Assembly (NCBI GenBank): GCA_028532985.1
Contig: JANCIK010000007.1
Location: 1,116,001 to 1,180,000 of the forward strand
Direction of reading: 5' to 3'
DNA length: 64,000 bases
From: Stropharia rugosoannulata
Lineage: Eukaryota; Basidiomycota; Agaricomycetes; Agaricales; Strophariaceae
Every line of letters begins with the position of its first letter. The stretch's first letter is position 1. Positions 21,337 through 34,197 of the stretch are shown here, piece after piece. Made by a program: the position numbers and the translations under genes. The notes beneath the pieces are model-generated. The model searched no databases and was not told the DNA's origin. It saw only the letters and a program-made list of their open reading frames with translations.

Positions 21337-22394
21337 GTCCTTCATATGCAACCAATTTTTATCTCTGGCCGAAAACTTACCGAAAGAAGAGCAAAAAGTT
21401 AGCAAAGCGACGACATTAACAAAGACACGGGTCTCGCGTTATCTTCCACGTCGCGACTCACCCATGCATCATACAACCCTGCTGAGTTCGTACGCAGAGC
21501 CACGGCTATTTTTCGCCTGAAAGTCGGCGTGGCAGCTGCAAATCTGCGGGAACATCACGAGAGCACAGCAGCAACCTGTACAGTATTCATAGTACCGAGG
21601 GCTATTTCAGCAGCCTCGCCGTCGGTCTACAGGTCTTCAGATTATAGGGGCCAACGAAAACAGACTCTGGCGACGATTATCCGGATGGGGTGCTCATGGA
21701 TATCAGCCACGGTGATTGTAAATAGAAGAGTGAAGGCTATCGCTGGTCATTGCGATAAATCCGAGAGCAGCGATTAACCTTTGAAGTATAAACAGTAGAA
21801 GGCTCGGTCCAGTTCTTCTTGTTCTGCGAAATGTGGAAAGATTGTAGAAGCCTTCCTTGAGCTTCCCTGGCCTTCCTCATGTTACGCGGCTTCAAAGTGG
21901 CTTGCGTGTCTAATTCATCCGTCGTTCGTCAGAGAGTATGGCTGACAGATGTGTGTTCGTAGATGCTGCGGATGGTGGGCACTGGGCATACTAATATGCA
22001 GGTGTCTTCAACAAGAGTAATCCGCTTCTTTTCGCTTGCTCTATGACTTGTCCAAGGCTTGCCCAAGACTTGCTGTACCAGTAGAAAGATTTCAGTTGGC
22101 ATTCAACTAAAGAAGACAGCCAAAACAGGCCAGCATTAATATGAAGTGACGGCAACGGACTCCGGAGATTCTTTTGGATAACTAGCGGGTTTGCCCTAGT
22201 CTCCTGCACAGACCAAATAAACAGATGACTGTTATATAGGTTTGCCCTCGCAGCGGCTACTTACTCGCGGTTTGGATCACGTGATACGGCCAAATATTGA
22301 ATCCAAGGACCATGAACTCAAACCATTCTTTCAACTTGCTTTGAACCATCGTAAATTCTCCGTCGATCCTTCTGTACACGCCTTTGTGCTGCTC
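21337..22394. other. Divergent promoter region, cellulase / ORC2
   Basis: About 1 kb between two divergent starts. A frame open from about 22242 runs into ORC2 but has no ATG before 22395. No other gene was recognised, and I could not point to a certain carbon-catabolite-repressor site. Confidence 0.5.
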
Positions 22395-23747
22395 ATGCCC
22401 AGACAATCAGTCTCCTTTGTTGAACAGCCTGAGTTGCCGAGCGAAGAAGAGGACCTCGAAGATGACGAAGTATCAGATGCATCCGAAGAATCTGAGGATT
22501 TGGGAGATGCCACCAGCTCACCGCGGAAAGCAAGAAATAATATCAAAGGAGCTGCTGAATCAAGTAAAATCATAGTCCAAACAGCATTTGACGCGTATTT
22601 TACGTATAATAAACCTGGGCGAGTACAAACTTCATCCAACTCGTACTCGCAGCTTGTCCTTCCATTAAGCCAGGAAGAATATACAGATGCTATTTCCTTG
22701 AACTCGAGAGGCCCTTCTGCCATTCAACCCAGTATACTCTCTGAAGAGAACTGCGAAATTATTTTCTCTCGGTTCATATGCGAGTTAAATGAAGGCTTTA
22801 ACATACTCTGCTACGGCTTAGGATCCAAACGCCGCCTTCTGAACCAATTTGCTACGAGCTACTGTTCAAAGAGAGGTCATGTAGTCGTTGCGAATGGCTT
22901 TCACCCAGAATATGTTCTGAAAGACCTCTTGTGCTCAATAGAAGAGATTCCTGGACTTGCAGATGGTGATTTACCCCTGACTACCGTCGAGAAACAAGCG
23001 CACAGAATACACAATGCATTCTCAAAATCATCTCAAACAACCCATCTCTACATCATCATTCACAACATCGACGCCGCTCCGTTTCGCGCTCTAAAGGCTA
23101 AATCAATTCTTTCCTTGCTGGCTCACAATCGCAAAATACATATCGTTGCATCAATCGACCATGTCAACGCACCTCTACTATGGTCGTCCTCAGAAGTCTT
23201 CGCGAGGAAACCTGATAAAGATAAGAATGAGGATATGCCTTCTCGGGGATTTGCGTGGCTCTGGCACGATGTCACTACTCTTGCATCTTACGACTTTGAG
23301 CTCGCGTTCGCGGATCGGTCTTCTCTGTCGGGTGGCCATACAGGTGGCCCACGTCGGAGAGGCGATGCCCTCGCGGCGCAGAACGCAACGGCCATGAGCG
23401 AAACCGCTGCATTCCACATCTTGGCATCTGTGACGCAGAAGGCGCAAAAGTTGTTTATTCAGCTCGGTACGATACAGCTTCAGAATGTGGAAGCATCAAC
23501 GGAGAGCACTTCGACCGATTTACAAATTTTTGGGGTGGCCTACGACTTTTTGTTTCTAACAGCACGTGAAAACTTCCTGGCAACCAACGAAACAGCTTTC
23601 CGGGCGCTGCTAGGAGAGTTCCGGGACCACAATTTGGTGTTATCTGCACCGGCAACTACAGGGAGCGGAGAGACCTTATGGGTACCAATGAGGAAGGAGC
23701 GGTTGGCTAATGTTATCGAATCTCTGAAAAGCGTGGCTTATAAGTAA
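22395..23747 (+). CDS. ORC2: Origin recognition complex subunit 2
   Basis: A single-exon gene of 450 residues, unusual in this intron-rich window. The first 75 residues are acidic and disordered (LPSEEEDLEDDEVSDASEESEDL). The ORC2 core follows: AFDAYFTYNKPGR, FSRFICELNEGFNILCYGLGSKRRLLNQFA (the AAA-like strand and loop), HVVVANGFHPEY, HLYIIIHNIDAAPFR, LLAHNRKIHIVASIDHVNAPLLW, FAWLWHDVTTLASY, and the C-terminal winged-helix part ending ESLKSVAYK. ORC2 is an inactive AAA-like subunit of the complex that marks replication origins in the nucleus. The open frame extends 51 codons upstream without an ATG, so 22395 is the first possible methionine. The protein is shorter than yeast Orc2 because the disordered N-terminus is short. 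Confidence 0.95.
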   Translation: MPRQSVSFVEQPELPSEEEDLEDDEVSDASEESEDLGDATSSPRKARNNIKGAAESSKIIVQTAFDAYFTYNKPGRVQTSSNSYSQLVLPLSQEEYTDAISLNSRGPSAIQPSILSEENCEIIFSRFICELNEGFNILCYGLGSKRRLLNQFATSYCSKRGHVVVANGFHPEYVLKDLLCSIEEIPGLADGDLPLTTVEKQAHRIHNAFSKSSQTTHLYIIIHNIDAAPFRALKAKSILSLLAHNRKIHIVASIDHVNAPLLWSSSEVFARKPDKDKNEDMPSRGFAWLWHDVTTLASYDFELAFADRSSLSGGHTGGPRRRGDALAAQNATAMSETAAFHILASVTQKAQKLFIQLGTIQLQNVEASTESTSTDLQIFGVAYDFLFLTARENFLATNETAFRALLGEFRDHNLVLSAPATTGSGETLWVPMRKERLANVIESLKSVAYK

Positions 23748-23944
23748 CGCTGTACGTATCACTTCTTTCAAATTCATTTTCATGAGTTAAATACATAATG
23801 ATAGGACTATTGTATTTTAACGGAAACGACAAAAAGGACTGTAAAAATTGTAACAATTATGAAGACTGCCCTCCTTGTGTCAAGGTCAAACTTTGTCGTT
23901 TATCGTTCAAGCAATCCGAGTCGTCTTTGATCGAGTTTGCGCTG

Positions 23945-25494
23945 TCATCTTCGTACATCTTCGTTGACATGAGTCGGCATTCTACTTTTACTTGTGCATG
24001 AAAATAGGACGCTTACTTTTAGATGTGACATGGGCACGTCGTCTTTCCAGACTTGCTGCACCACCGTGCGTCCTATCCGAATCCCCTTCGCGTTTGGAGT
24101 GCTGTCGATGTTGGTTCTTGTCTGGAATGGCTTCGCAGTGTCGTCGAAGTATGTCTCGATATCCGAAGATGGAGGTGGGTTGCCGACTGTGTGCGGGCGG
24201 TTGTTAAACGTCGCCAAGATGGTAATGGCATACAGTTTCGTAATCATTATAGCGGGGCATATGAAATACACGCTGACAGACAGTCTCTCGCGGAAGCCCA
24301 CAAACAGAATGGCGCTGGCAATGGAAGCCGTGGCTTCAGCCAAAACAATTCAGTCAGGCTAGTACGGACAAGGATGTTAGCTGCAACGCTCACCAGTTAG
24401 GATGCCCGTCTCGATGCTCAAGTGAACGATACGATTGATGAGGAAGTCCGTGCTCCGGAACCCAGTGTTCTTTCGGGTTAACTATGGCATCGTGAGTCTC
24501 ACTGAGAATAGGGAACATTCGATATCTTGACATACATAATAGGTCATAATTCCAGCAATCAAGGCGTCACAAATTGCTCCTCCGCCATTCCATAGCTACG
24601 AGTAGGTAATCCATCAGGTGGGCAACAATAATGAAAGAGATGATAATCAGTTACTTACACCGCAGATGAGATAGATATGTTTAGTCTCAATGGCCTGAGC
24701 GAAAGTTCCAGCTTCGTGTAGCTTAGCCCCGAATGCTAATGCCGTACTGCTTGTAAACAAAGTAGGCTGTTGAGCGAGGGTGAGAATACTCTACCAATCA
24801 GTGGCTAATGAATTTGTAAGGTTTCACTTACAAGTAGGACGATGCTACCGACAATTTTCGATTCGGAGAGGAGGAAAATGCGGTAAGCAAACGTTATGTG
24901 GCACAAAAGGCCGGCTGAGCATGAATTGCATTAACAGACGGTGAAATATTGCTGGGAAGTATGTGCGCATTACCAAAGGCCCCCAGGATGGGTAGAGTGA
25001 ACCACAAGAAGTTCAGATCGTTTAAGCTGGCCATGTTGCCGAAGTTATGAGCGAATACCTCCCAGGCATCGTGAGTGACCAAGGCCGTATGAAGCAACTC
25101 GATCAGGGCAGCAGTATATACCACTGTCTTCATATAGACCGGGTCCTTGGGGAAGCTCAAAAAGTAGTGATCTACGACGGTTCTCGGTGAGTAACAATAC
25201 TCTGAAAGAGCTCGTACATTAAAAAGACTTACACACTTGCAAACACATGATTCCTTGCAGACCCCATGTAAGAAGGGAACCGATTTGCTGAAAGGAAGTT
25301 ATGCGAACGTCAAATTCTACTTGAGAGCGCGACGCGTTGAAAAATGCTGCCTTACAAGCGATGACAATCTGCCGTGAAGCAGTTACTATTTAAAATCAAA
25401 CAGATTCTGAGGTGGAAGTGAAAAAGAAGAGTGCGTACAAGGGTAACGTGAACGATCTTAGTGCGGCCTCCATATCTATGTTTGATCCTTCCAT
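23945..25494 (-). CDS. DUF6534-type multi-pass membrane protein of basidiomycetes
   Basis: A seven-helix-like integral membrane protein from many small exons, starting MEGSNIDMEAALRSFTLP at 25494. Recognisable parts in order: QQIGSLLTWGLQGIMCLQV (helix), FPKDPVYMKTVVYTAALIELLHTALVTHDAW (the hallmark of the family that expands in agaricomycetes), NDLNFLWFTLPILGAFG, ITFAYRIFLLSESKIVGSIVLL, HIYLICGLWNGGGAICDALIAGIMTYY, then the helix pair ATASIASAILFVGF and SVYFICPAIMITKLYAITILATFNNR and a hydrophilic tail. Function is unknown for the whole family; the topology resembles plasma-membrane receptors but nothing shows signalling. Exon edges were not all resolved, and the last 20 residues after VPMSHLK may be wrong if a further intron exists. 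Confidence 0.8.
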
Positions 25495-26582
25495 GGGGGC
25501 GGGGATCAATGGAAAGACGAAACGACGCCAGGAAGAACCATCACCTTAATATACCGCGAAGATGGAATGGGAGATCTGGTCAGGTATGTATGTTGCCTCA
25601 TTGGGCCCGCCTCAGCCAGGTATGAAGTCCTTCCTTCAGGCGAATGCAGGTACCGTGGTATCTAACAGAACCCTCTTTCCCGGTAATTTAAACTTATACA
25701 TACGCCATATTGTTCGATGTCAGTCAAATTGGTGTCTGTTGGATTTAACTGACGAAGGTCACGCAAGCCGTCTCCATGCAAAGTGTCAGGTACATTCATA
25801 AACAATCATCTTGCCGGATCAGCTCACCAAACTGGACAGTCTCTGGATAATTCCCTGTTATTTTCTGCATTGTAAAATTATATTAGACGAAACATTGAGA
25901 GCAAAAGGGCGTCGATAACACAGCAGTATGCTATAATGCCCTGCAGCATTTTTCAAGCATCTTAACAACGGTAACGGCCAACGACTTATGAGGCAGGGAG
26001 CAAGCAGGGATCATAGATTTAGAGTGCATTTGTTCAGCAAATGCACGGCATGTTTCGCCTAATACAACTGGCACGATAGAAAGGCACGGACTTGGGTAGA
26101 CTTGAGTCAGTTGCATCCACTCATGCACGTTGCCTACGTAGTACTGGCATAAGGGTTTGGGGGCCAACCGTCGTGGTCTAACCTAGTCGGCATAGCTCCA
26201 AGTGGTATTCAGAATCATTTGCTCCCGTATTTTGTTTGAATGCAGAGAGCAGAGAGGTACCATCAAAATTTCTTGCAGCCGCTATCCACTGAGCACCAAA
26301 TGCGTAAATAACTACTAGCGCGCAACTAACATGCGCAAAAACTGGCTTTGCTCGAGTACTAAATATATATACTTACCGGAATTTGAGGGGGATGATACTG
26401 ATAACGAATCAGCGATTCTCCAGACGAAGCTCGAGTCCTTCCCACCCCTTAATTCTACAGACTACATACTATTAGACTAGCTTCTAAGATCTGAGTACTT
26501 ACTATGTACTTTTCAATCACAAATTTTTTAGATTCAAGTATTAGGCAGGTTTTACATGAGTAAGAAAAAGTGTCAAAAAGAC
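25495..26582. other. Intergenic 5' of the DUF6534 gene
   Basis: Small frames here (for example 25562-25801 + and 25931-26167 -) have no family features and no splice context. Nothing else was seen before the tRNA gene. Confidence 0.5.
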
Positions 26583-26654
26583 CTCTTCGCCTGGGAGTCG
26601 AACCCAGCTTTCGCGCGTGACAGGCGCGTGTACTAACCGATATACTAGCGAAGA
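26583..26654 (-). tRNA. tRNA-Asp (anticodon GUC)
   Basis: Read on the minus strand, the 72-base gene folds as a cloverleaf. The acceptor stem is TCTTCGC with GCGAAGA and discriminator G. The D arm contains the TTAGT type of loop (box A). The anticodon stem CGCGC/GCGCG encloses loop CTGTCAC with anticodon GTC, and the T arm is CTGGG-TTCGACT-CCCAG (box B). There is no intron. It lies alone between two protein genes. Confidence 0.95.
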
Positions 26655-27211
26655 ACATGAAATTTGTTTAACCCATGGGTCATTAAAGCTTTGACAACTT
26701 AGCAGTACTTACCCTTGGGCATCCGACCTCTACCACCCCCATTCTGTTACCAACTACTTAAACATCTCCTAAGGACTAGCAACGAGGAAGTTGAGCTTAT
26801 AGAAGCAACTATCGAAAAACATCCGAAAGATTATATTTGCCGTTGTATCATGCCTTGATCATACCTTCAATACAACTTCAATACCTGTTTTTTGTTGGTT
26901 TTTTGTGAATGTTTAATAATTTCGGCGACACATTTCATGTCCAGTTTTGAGTCAAAATAACATAATGTCGCACTCTATATATGTAATGAAAATGAGAGGT
27001 TGTCTTCTGGTTATCTTCAGGACACGTACGGTTGAAAAACGGTTGGCGGTGGGTGGTAGGCGCTGGTAGAGGCTGGTAAGTAGGCGGCACTCCAGCCTTC
27101 CGAATCCCGATCACAATTGACGACGGTGGCACGGGCCGACCATGCCCGTGAGACTGCCGACACGGGAGCTAAACTCAAAATTCCTCGTCTTTGCCAACAA
27201 CAGTGACCTCG
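26655..27211. other. Intergenic, tRNA-Asp to IleRS
   Basis: 5' flanks of the tRNA gene and of the IleRS gene. No other feature was recognised. Confidence 0.55.
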
Positions 27212-30200
27212 ATGACAACGCGCCTTGCGCCAATATGTCGACTCGGGAAACACCTACTACGCAGGCATATTTCGAGTACTGTCAGGAGGTGCAATGACTC
27301 TGTCAATAATAAATCATTCGCGGACACCTTGCTCCTTCCGAAGACCGAATTTCCCTTGAGACCGAATTCGCAGAACATTGAGGAGGTTTACGGGCCCTTA
27401 ACGCGTGAGGCCTTATATAACTGGCAGGTGCGAGATATATACATGGTATTTGTCTATACTCATTACTTATCCTCGCAGCGGGAGAATGTGCATGGACCTG
27501 TTTTTGTTCTCCATGACGGACCTCCTTATGCGAATGGAGATCTGCATATGGGTGCGCCATACTGAATTGTACTTTGCCCTTGCTAACCATTATTAGGTCA
27601 TGCCTTGAACAAAGTCATCAAGGACATCATTAATCGCTTTCACCTGACGCAAGGCCGCAAAATTCAGTATGTGTTAGGCGCTACGTCGACGCGTAAATTG
27701 TTATGAATTGACGCATTAGCTATGTTCCAGGATGGGACTGTCACGGACTGCCTATCGAGAACAAAGCTTTGAAGGAAATGAATGTTAGTAACGCGGACCG
27801 GCACTCTCTGAAATACTTATTCCATCTGGTCTGCAGCGCAAAGCAATTGACACGCCTGCCTCTACTATTAGAAAAGAGGCTAGGGCGACCGCAATGCGTG
27901 AAATTTCTTCACAGAAGGAACAATTTAAAGTTCTTGGAATAATGGCAAACTGGAACTCGGAAGGGCAGACGTATCGTACTTTGGGTGAGTGTTAAATGTA
28001 TAACGTCCTCTCTATCCCTCCATCCAATTTCTTGCGTATGCAGACCACACCTATGAAATGCGGCAGTTGCGCATATTCCAGAAAATGGTAGAGAAGGGAC
28101 AGATTTATCGTCAACACAGACCTGTTCATTACTCTCCTTCTTCCCGTACGGCCCTCGCGGAAGCTGAATTAGAATACGCCGACAACCACGTTTCTCATTC
28201 TGTCTACATCACATTCGAACTTGACGACTTCGCAAATAGCGAGCTTGAGCATATGCTACCGGCGGGCTCACGAATTAAACTACTTGTATGGACCACTACC
28301 CCCTGGACGCTGTCTGCAAATATGGTTCGCTTAGCTTCATCTGCGTCATGATCCATACACCAACCGAAATTTTAGGCCATTGCAGTTCATGAGGATCTCG
28401 TATATTCAGTGGTCCAACATGCCGACTCGGAGGCTAACAGCTTTATGATCATTGCTAAAGAAAGGGTCGAAGCTCTGCGCTCTTTCCTGAAGTCTGTCGA
28501 AGTTATATCAGAAGTTGAAGGTGTGTATACCAGGTGTTCATTAATTAAATGGACATTTAATCTTCTTTTAAACAGGCAGCAAGCTTGTTGGGGCAACTTA
28601 TAAGCCACTCTTCCCCTCTTCTACGAGCAGTTCTTTGCCTATCATTAGCGCGACTCATGTAACATCTCAATCTGGTACCGGTCTTGTTCATTGCGCCCCG
28701 GCTCATGGTATCGAAGATTACGAAGCACTCCGCAGCCATACCACTAAATTACTCTGCCATGTCGATGGAAAGGGTCAATTCACAGAGGACGTCTCGGACA
28801 TCGTGGGCCTTGAGTATGGTATCAGGCTTGCAGGGAAAAATGTCCTGGGTGACGGGAACAAAGAGGTTGTATCAATATTGAAGGAGTTGGGAAGTCTAGT
28901 AAAGATTCAAAGGCTTAAACATCGGTATCCATACGATTGGAGAACCAAAGAGCCTATCATCGTGACGTGAGTGGTTATTCACTTGTTTTAAAATATCCTC
29001 TGACATGTATTATAGCGCTACTTCACAGTGGTTTGCAAATCTTGATTACATCAAAGAAGATGCGCTAACAGCTCTCAAAGATGTTTCATTCTTCCCTGAC
29101 TCATGTAAGCAATGTACGAATAGTTGTATTGATAATTCATTTACATTTTCCCCAATAGCCAGAAACCGCCTGGAAGCTTTTGTGCGCTCACGTTCAGAGT
29201 GGTGTATATCTCGCCAACGCGTCTGGGGTGTTCCTATACCCGCATTGGAGCACATCGCCACCGGACGCGTTGTTTTAGATGCTCGCTCACTGGACTACAT
29301 CCTCAATGTCATGGAAAGCAAGAATGCTGATTGGTGGACTACTCCTGTTTCCGAGTTCGTTCCCCCGTGGCTTCTTGAGGACGGCAAGTCCGCAGAGGAA
29401 ACTTGGACGAAAGGTCGTGATACAATGGACGTGTGGTTCGACAGCGGTTCGTCTTGGGCGATGCTGCCGGAAATGGGAGTCGGGCGCGGGGAGGCGACAG
29501 GGAGAACTCATCATGCGGATTTGTGTCTCGAAGGCTCGGACCAGCATCGTGGTTGGTTCCAGAGCCAACTTTTAACTGCCATTGGTTCTCGTCCGTCCAG
29601 CGAGCCCCCAATCAGTCCCTACAAATGTCTGTTTACGCATGGCATGGTGCTCGATGAAAAGGGTAAGAAGATGAGTAAATCACTGGGTAACATTGTCAGC
29701 CCAATGGACATTGTGCTGGGATCTGCGGTATGTGCATTCCCTTCAATTCTTTCGCGGCCACTTGATATTCACTGAAATCTTGACAGGACAAGAAGAAACC
29801 AGCATTTGGGCCAGATTTCCTCCGATTGTGGGCTGCTAGCGTCGATTTCTGGAAGGACATGTCCATTGGGCCAATCATAATTTCTCAGTGTGCAGAATCA
29901 TTGCGGAAATTCCGCAACACAGTTCGATTCTGCCTCGCGAATATGGGCACCAAAGAAGAACTCAGCGCTCTGGAACGGGTTCCAAGAGCTGAAATGGGGC
30001 TCGTGCGTATTCTCTTCAGCCAATACTCAGAGTCGTATGCTTACATTACTACAGATCGATAAATATATTATGCACGAGTTGTATACATTTGAACAAAGTG
30101 CATTGGAAGCATATAGTAGCTACAACTTTCCGAGGGGTATGCACTCCTCTGTGACTATTTTGATGTTATCTAACAGTATCGCAACCTTTAGTGATCCAGG

Positions 30201-31140
30201 CACTCAATAACTTCGTTAACAACAGCTTATCGTCTTTGTACTTTGACGTCACCAAGGATTGTCTATATGCGGACGGCATCAACTCGCCCCAGAGGAGAGC
30301 AGTAGTCACAGTACTCGAACAGGTATGGTTTCTGCTAAAAACATGAACATCAAGTAACCATACTTCTAGATCCTCAGTACATTAACAAAAACGATGTCTC
30401 CTGTTCTACCTTACCTTGCAGAAGAAGTACATGCAACTTGGAAGGGGGACGGCCGGTCTGCCTTTACGACCCCCTGGATACCACTGGTATGCGATAATGA
30501 TCGATTCTTGTTCTGCAGTATGACTGAAGGCCGCCATTGATAGAGTAGTGAATGGAAGGATCCTCAATGCAGCCAGGATATGAGTTGTTTGCTAGAGCTC
30601 CGGACTACAGTTTTGTCACTGTTGGAGCAAGCTCGTCGACTGAAGTATGGAAATTGTTTTTTTATCATTTGGAAAATTGTCCTGACCAAACTGGCAGACA
30701 AATCAAGAGCTCTTTGGAAGCTGATGTGGATATCATCATTCCGGAGAATGTCACAAATTCTCCGATGCTCAAAGTTCTACAACGTGAAGGTACGTGAAAA
30801 TCGTCCTTGTACGTTGAACTAATCTGATGATGGGTGGAACGAAGCCAAAATCTTGCCAACGTTGTTTATAGTGTCGCATGTTTCCGTCATGAATACTGCA
30901 AATGTCCCTTCTCCTATTTCATGGCATCATGAACTTGCAGATAGTGAGCACAGTCGCTCAAAAACGTCGCACGGAGCTTACGTCAATATCTCTGGCACAG
31001 ACGATGGACGGAACCCGTTAATAAGAGTACGCCCATCTGAGCAGGAAAAATGCCCGCGTTGCTGGACGTACACGCGTTCTGCAGTGGAACAAGTTTGCAA
31101 ACGGTGCGATGGTGTCATTGAAACTGATCATTCGCATTGA
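27212..31140 (+). CDS. ISM1: Mitochondrial isoleucyl-tRNA synthetase
   Basis: A class I aminoacyl-tRNA synthetase that charges mitochondrial tRNA-Ile. It begins at the ATG at 27212 with an Arg-rich matrix presequence ([22 protein letters not shown]). Early exons are 27212-27427, 27479-27551, 27597-27666 and 27720 onward. The first signature [19 protein letters not shown] is the HIGH box in HMGH form. [25 protein letters not shown] and [11 protein letters not shown] (editing/CP1 domain), [38 protein letters not shown] and KKMSKSLGN (29668-29682 covers KMSKS) follow. The anticodon-binding helical domain is present, and the C-terminus has the IleRS zinc finger CPRCW...VCKRC. The bacterial-type organisation supports the mitochondrial rather than the cytosolic enzyme. 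At least a dozen short introns are present; several 3' boundaries (30010-30860) are approximate. No stop or frameshift suggests loss of function. Confidence 0.93.
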
Positions 31141-32031
31141 TATCAAAAAACGCTGTGGTACATCGTTTCTCGAATTTCCTTCAACTATGTAGAACTAAGT
31201 AATATATGAAGTGCTTGTAATGTTAATTTCCCTAGAATGCTATCTATGACATTGAACAACCTACAGCGTCGCGTATAGAGTACAATGAGTTCATAGAATC
31301 AATGATTTATTGAACCTCCAGCATGCCTCTAGTCGTAGTTTTTGGTACTTTCCGCCTCCAGGTCGTCCCTCTCGTGACCTAATCGAAGATGTAAAACCAT
31401 TCATGGCCTTGGAGCAAGTTGCTCATGAGTCATGAATTTGCCATGAACGTCTTCAAGAGGCGGACTTAATTTCACGTGGTTCACGATGGCCGAAATAGAT
31501 CTCTGTTATGAGCTGCTATGATGTTTCCCGACTTGTCCTTGACATCCAAAAAGCGGACGGATTACCAGGCACTGATCTGCGCCACTGGCATTCAGTTCTC
31601 GTTGTTCTGCGAAGAACGTACATATGCAAATCGCAAGTCCTCCGAGATGGTTAGTACCCAATTACCCAAACCTCTCGCTTCAGGGTCCAACCCCACCTTC
31701 CCAGGGCCCGAAAATCAGCGCGCGGCAAACGGCATGTTCTCCACGAGGCAACCTCTGTTTAGGAGTCATCGATAACTGCCGGAATCCAGCACTGAGTTCA
31801 TGAACTGCAGTATAGAGCCTTGTATACGCTCTCTCCCTGTCTTGTTCTGGTTTCCTCAGCAGACTCGGTACAAATCTACCATCCAACTTCAAGTCCGGCC
31901 TCTGCCAAAGTAACCATCGGCTTGTACTACGTACGCGTAACCCTATTGATAAGTACGTCGGTTGATAGTACGGTTGAATAAATAACTGACAGAGATGCAT
32001 ACGGTGTGGTTCTGACAGTTCTGATACCGTA
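31141..32031. other. Intergenic 5' of the coiled-coil gene
   Basis: No supported gene. A plus-strand frame at 31518-31775 has no recognisable feature and looks like chance. Confidence 0.5.
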
Positions 32032-34197
32032 ATGGATGTCCAGACTCATTCCTCCATAGCAGAAAGCGGTCACGCTGGACAGGAAGTGGAATCACCGGAG
32101 CAGGAGCAACCTCATATACAGACAGAAGAGAAATCACGAATACAGGCGCCAATGAGCTCGACCTCAGAACAGCATGTTGACACGAAACCAATTGCCACGC
32201 ACGTAGACGCGACAGTGGAGCACTTGGAAGAGGCGCCTCATCCACCCGAGGAGACAGCCAAAATCCTGGCACGCGATAGAGCAGCACCTGCTACGACTGG
32301 CCTAAGTGGAGGCATTTCCCCGCGATCGCTGTTTTTGGAAATGTTTGGCGTGAAAATGTCCACTACCAGCGAGTCGAAGGCTGCAGTCCCTTCGGAAAAT
32401 GTCGAAAAAGTGCGTGCCTCCGTAGACGCAAAGGACGTCAGCCCGGGATCTCCAAGTGCTGACCATGACACGTCGCAGAAGCGGGGGGAAAGTGACCTAC
32501 CTTCTTCTTCAGAGCCTCCAGTATTGGACACAGAACGAACCGATACATTCTTACCACATAGCACAGCGCCTATTTCCTTATCTGAAGCTGCAAAGTCCCT
32601 TCTTGCAACCTCCGACACACCAGACGCTCTTCAGAAAGACCTATCCCAAGAACTGTCGGATGACTCAAGTTATACACTCCCCAGCGATACTTCTCAGGAA
32701 AAAGGGAAAGCAAAGGAATCTCCGACAATGGAACCGACCATGCGAAATCCTGCTCCGATCCAGAAATCTACCTCAAGGCCTGCAGTGCCATTTTTCGGGG
32801 AAAGCGACGCAGAGATGGAGCAGGAGGCTAGGGCATGGCTTCCGTCGAGTTTGAATCCTTCCGCTCCCGTGCAAAACCCATCTACTTCTGACACTTGGCA
32901 CAAAACTCCAGCTGTACGAAGTAAGCCTTTACAGCGCAAAATGTCTTACAGTGCTGGTGCGACCTTAACTGGAAGCTCATCACTGAACGTGGCAACTGTG
33001 AGCTCACCAGTCAGAGCCAATGCCACCCCTGGGTCTGCTCGTCCGGATACCAGAGAAGCGCCGCCGCGCAGTGCATTTGCTCTCACAGCAGCTGCCTTGA
33101 AAAATGCGTCCACATCTGGGGTCAATGGATTTTCCGGAGCGCAGCATGTTCGAGACAGAGAACCAGATTTCGATGCGCCCGACTCCGACCGATGGAGTGT
33201 GATGCCAATACACATAGACCACCATGAGCGAGAGCTAGATAGACGCTCTCGGGAAATCGATCGGCGTGAACGAGAACTGGAAAGGCGGGAACGTGAGCTG
33301 GAGAGGAGGATGCGGGATTTCGATAGCGAGCGAGCCAGATGGTCCATGGAAGTGAGGACCGCACCTGCATGGAGCGAAGCATTGGCTACCCTTGCTGCCC
33401 AGATGGACGCGCGTTTCAACGAAGAAAGGAAGAAGGCCGAGGAAAGAGAGATGAAGTGGGCTCGCCTGATACAACGGGGCTTGCTCGCGCGTGTGCAGGA
33501 GGCAATTGAGAAGGAGCGACGCTTGTATGGAGTTCCCGAAAGAATGTCGGACCAGGAAGTGAATGACCTGTTAGAGAGCTCAGTGGGTTGGCTAATGCAG
33601 AGCGTAAGTGCATTTTCAAATAACGTTTTCTTAAGCTCAGCCGGTGCTTTTTAGGACGAAGATATTGCAGACCGTGTGCGGTTCCAGAGCTTGTTGCACT
33701 TAGCGCAGGAGAGGTTGGCAATGGAGGCAGGGCTGCAACCTGCTCCCGGCTCCAGTTCATTATCCCTAGCATGGCGCCTAGCCTTGGGACCCTCTGTTAT
33801 TACAGAGTTAAGATATAACAAAGCCATGGAACTACTCCAAGCAAGAGCCAATCTTTCCACAGCTGCAGACGATACGTCAAAATCCGAGGAAGATAAACAA
33901 TCTTTACCTCACCCCGAGTCAGGCTCTCCGCCTTCCAATCCAAGTCAAACTGAGCCACCACTCGACCCCCTCACTCTGAACGTTATGGCCAACAAGGCTG
34001 CAATGGAATACGTGGTGGCATTTACATCACCTTTGCGCAAGGAAGGGCCTGAGATGCTCGGGGATCACGCTTTTGCTCCCGGCAGGATACTACGAGAGGA
34101 TTATATGGAAAGTGTCAGGAGACAAGCAGATAAAGGTGCAGTCGATGCGATAGCACTGGAGTTGTTGGTAGATTTTATTTGCCCCGAATCAAGTTAG
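32032..34197 (+). CDS. Large disordered protein with a charged coiled coil, family unknown
   Basis: Two exons (32032-33603, 33655-34197; a 51 bp GT-AG intron) give 704 residues. I do not recognise a family. Residues 1-370 are Ser/Pro/Glu-rich and disordered, with SATLTGSSS-type low complexity. At about residues 400-435 an unusual tract repeats the heptad-like unit RERELERR (ELDRRSREIDRRERELERRE and onward), predicting a single charged alpha-helix or coiled coil. A helical region with RTAPAWSEALATLAAQMDARFNEERKKAEERE follows. The C-terminal 180 residues are partly ordered (RVRFQSLLHLAQERLAM, ALGPSVITELRYNKAMELLQAR, TLNVMANKAAMEYVVAFTSPL). No signal peptide or membrane span is visible. The Arg/Glu helix could be cytoskeletal or RNA-associated, but that is guesswork. 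The gene is real: the coding frame is long, uninterrupted and correctly spliced. Confidence 0.85.

Noticed and set aside
22242..22394. 51 extra codons upstream of ORC2 in the same frame
   Set aside because: There is no ATG before 22395, and the segment is unlike the acidic ORC2 N-terminus that follows.
25562..25801. Plus-strand frame upstream of the DUF6534 gene
   Set aside because: Starts without promoter or family features and overlaps the neighbour's 5' flank; looks like chance.
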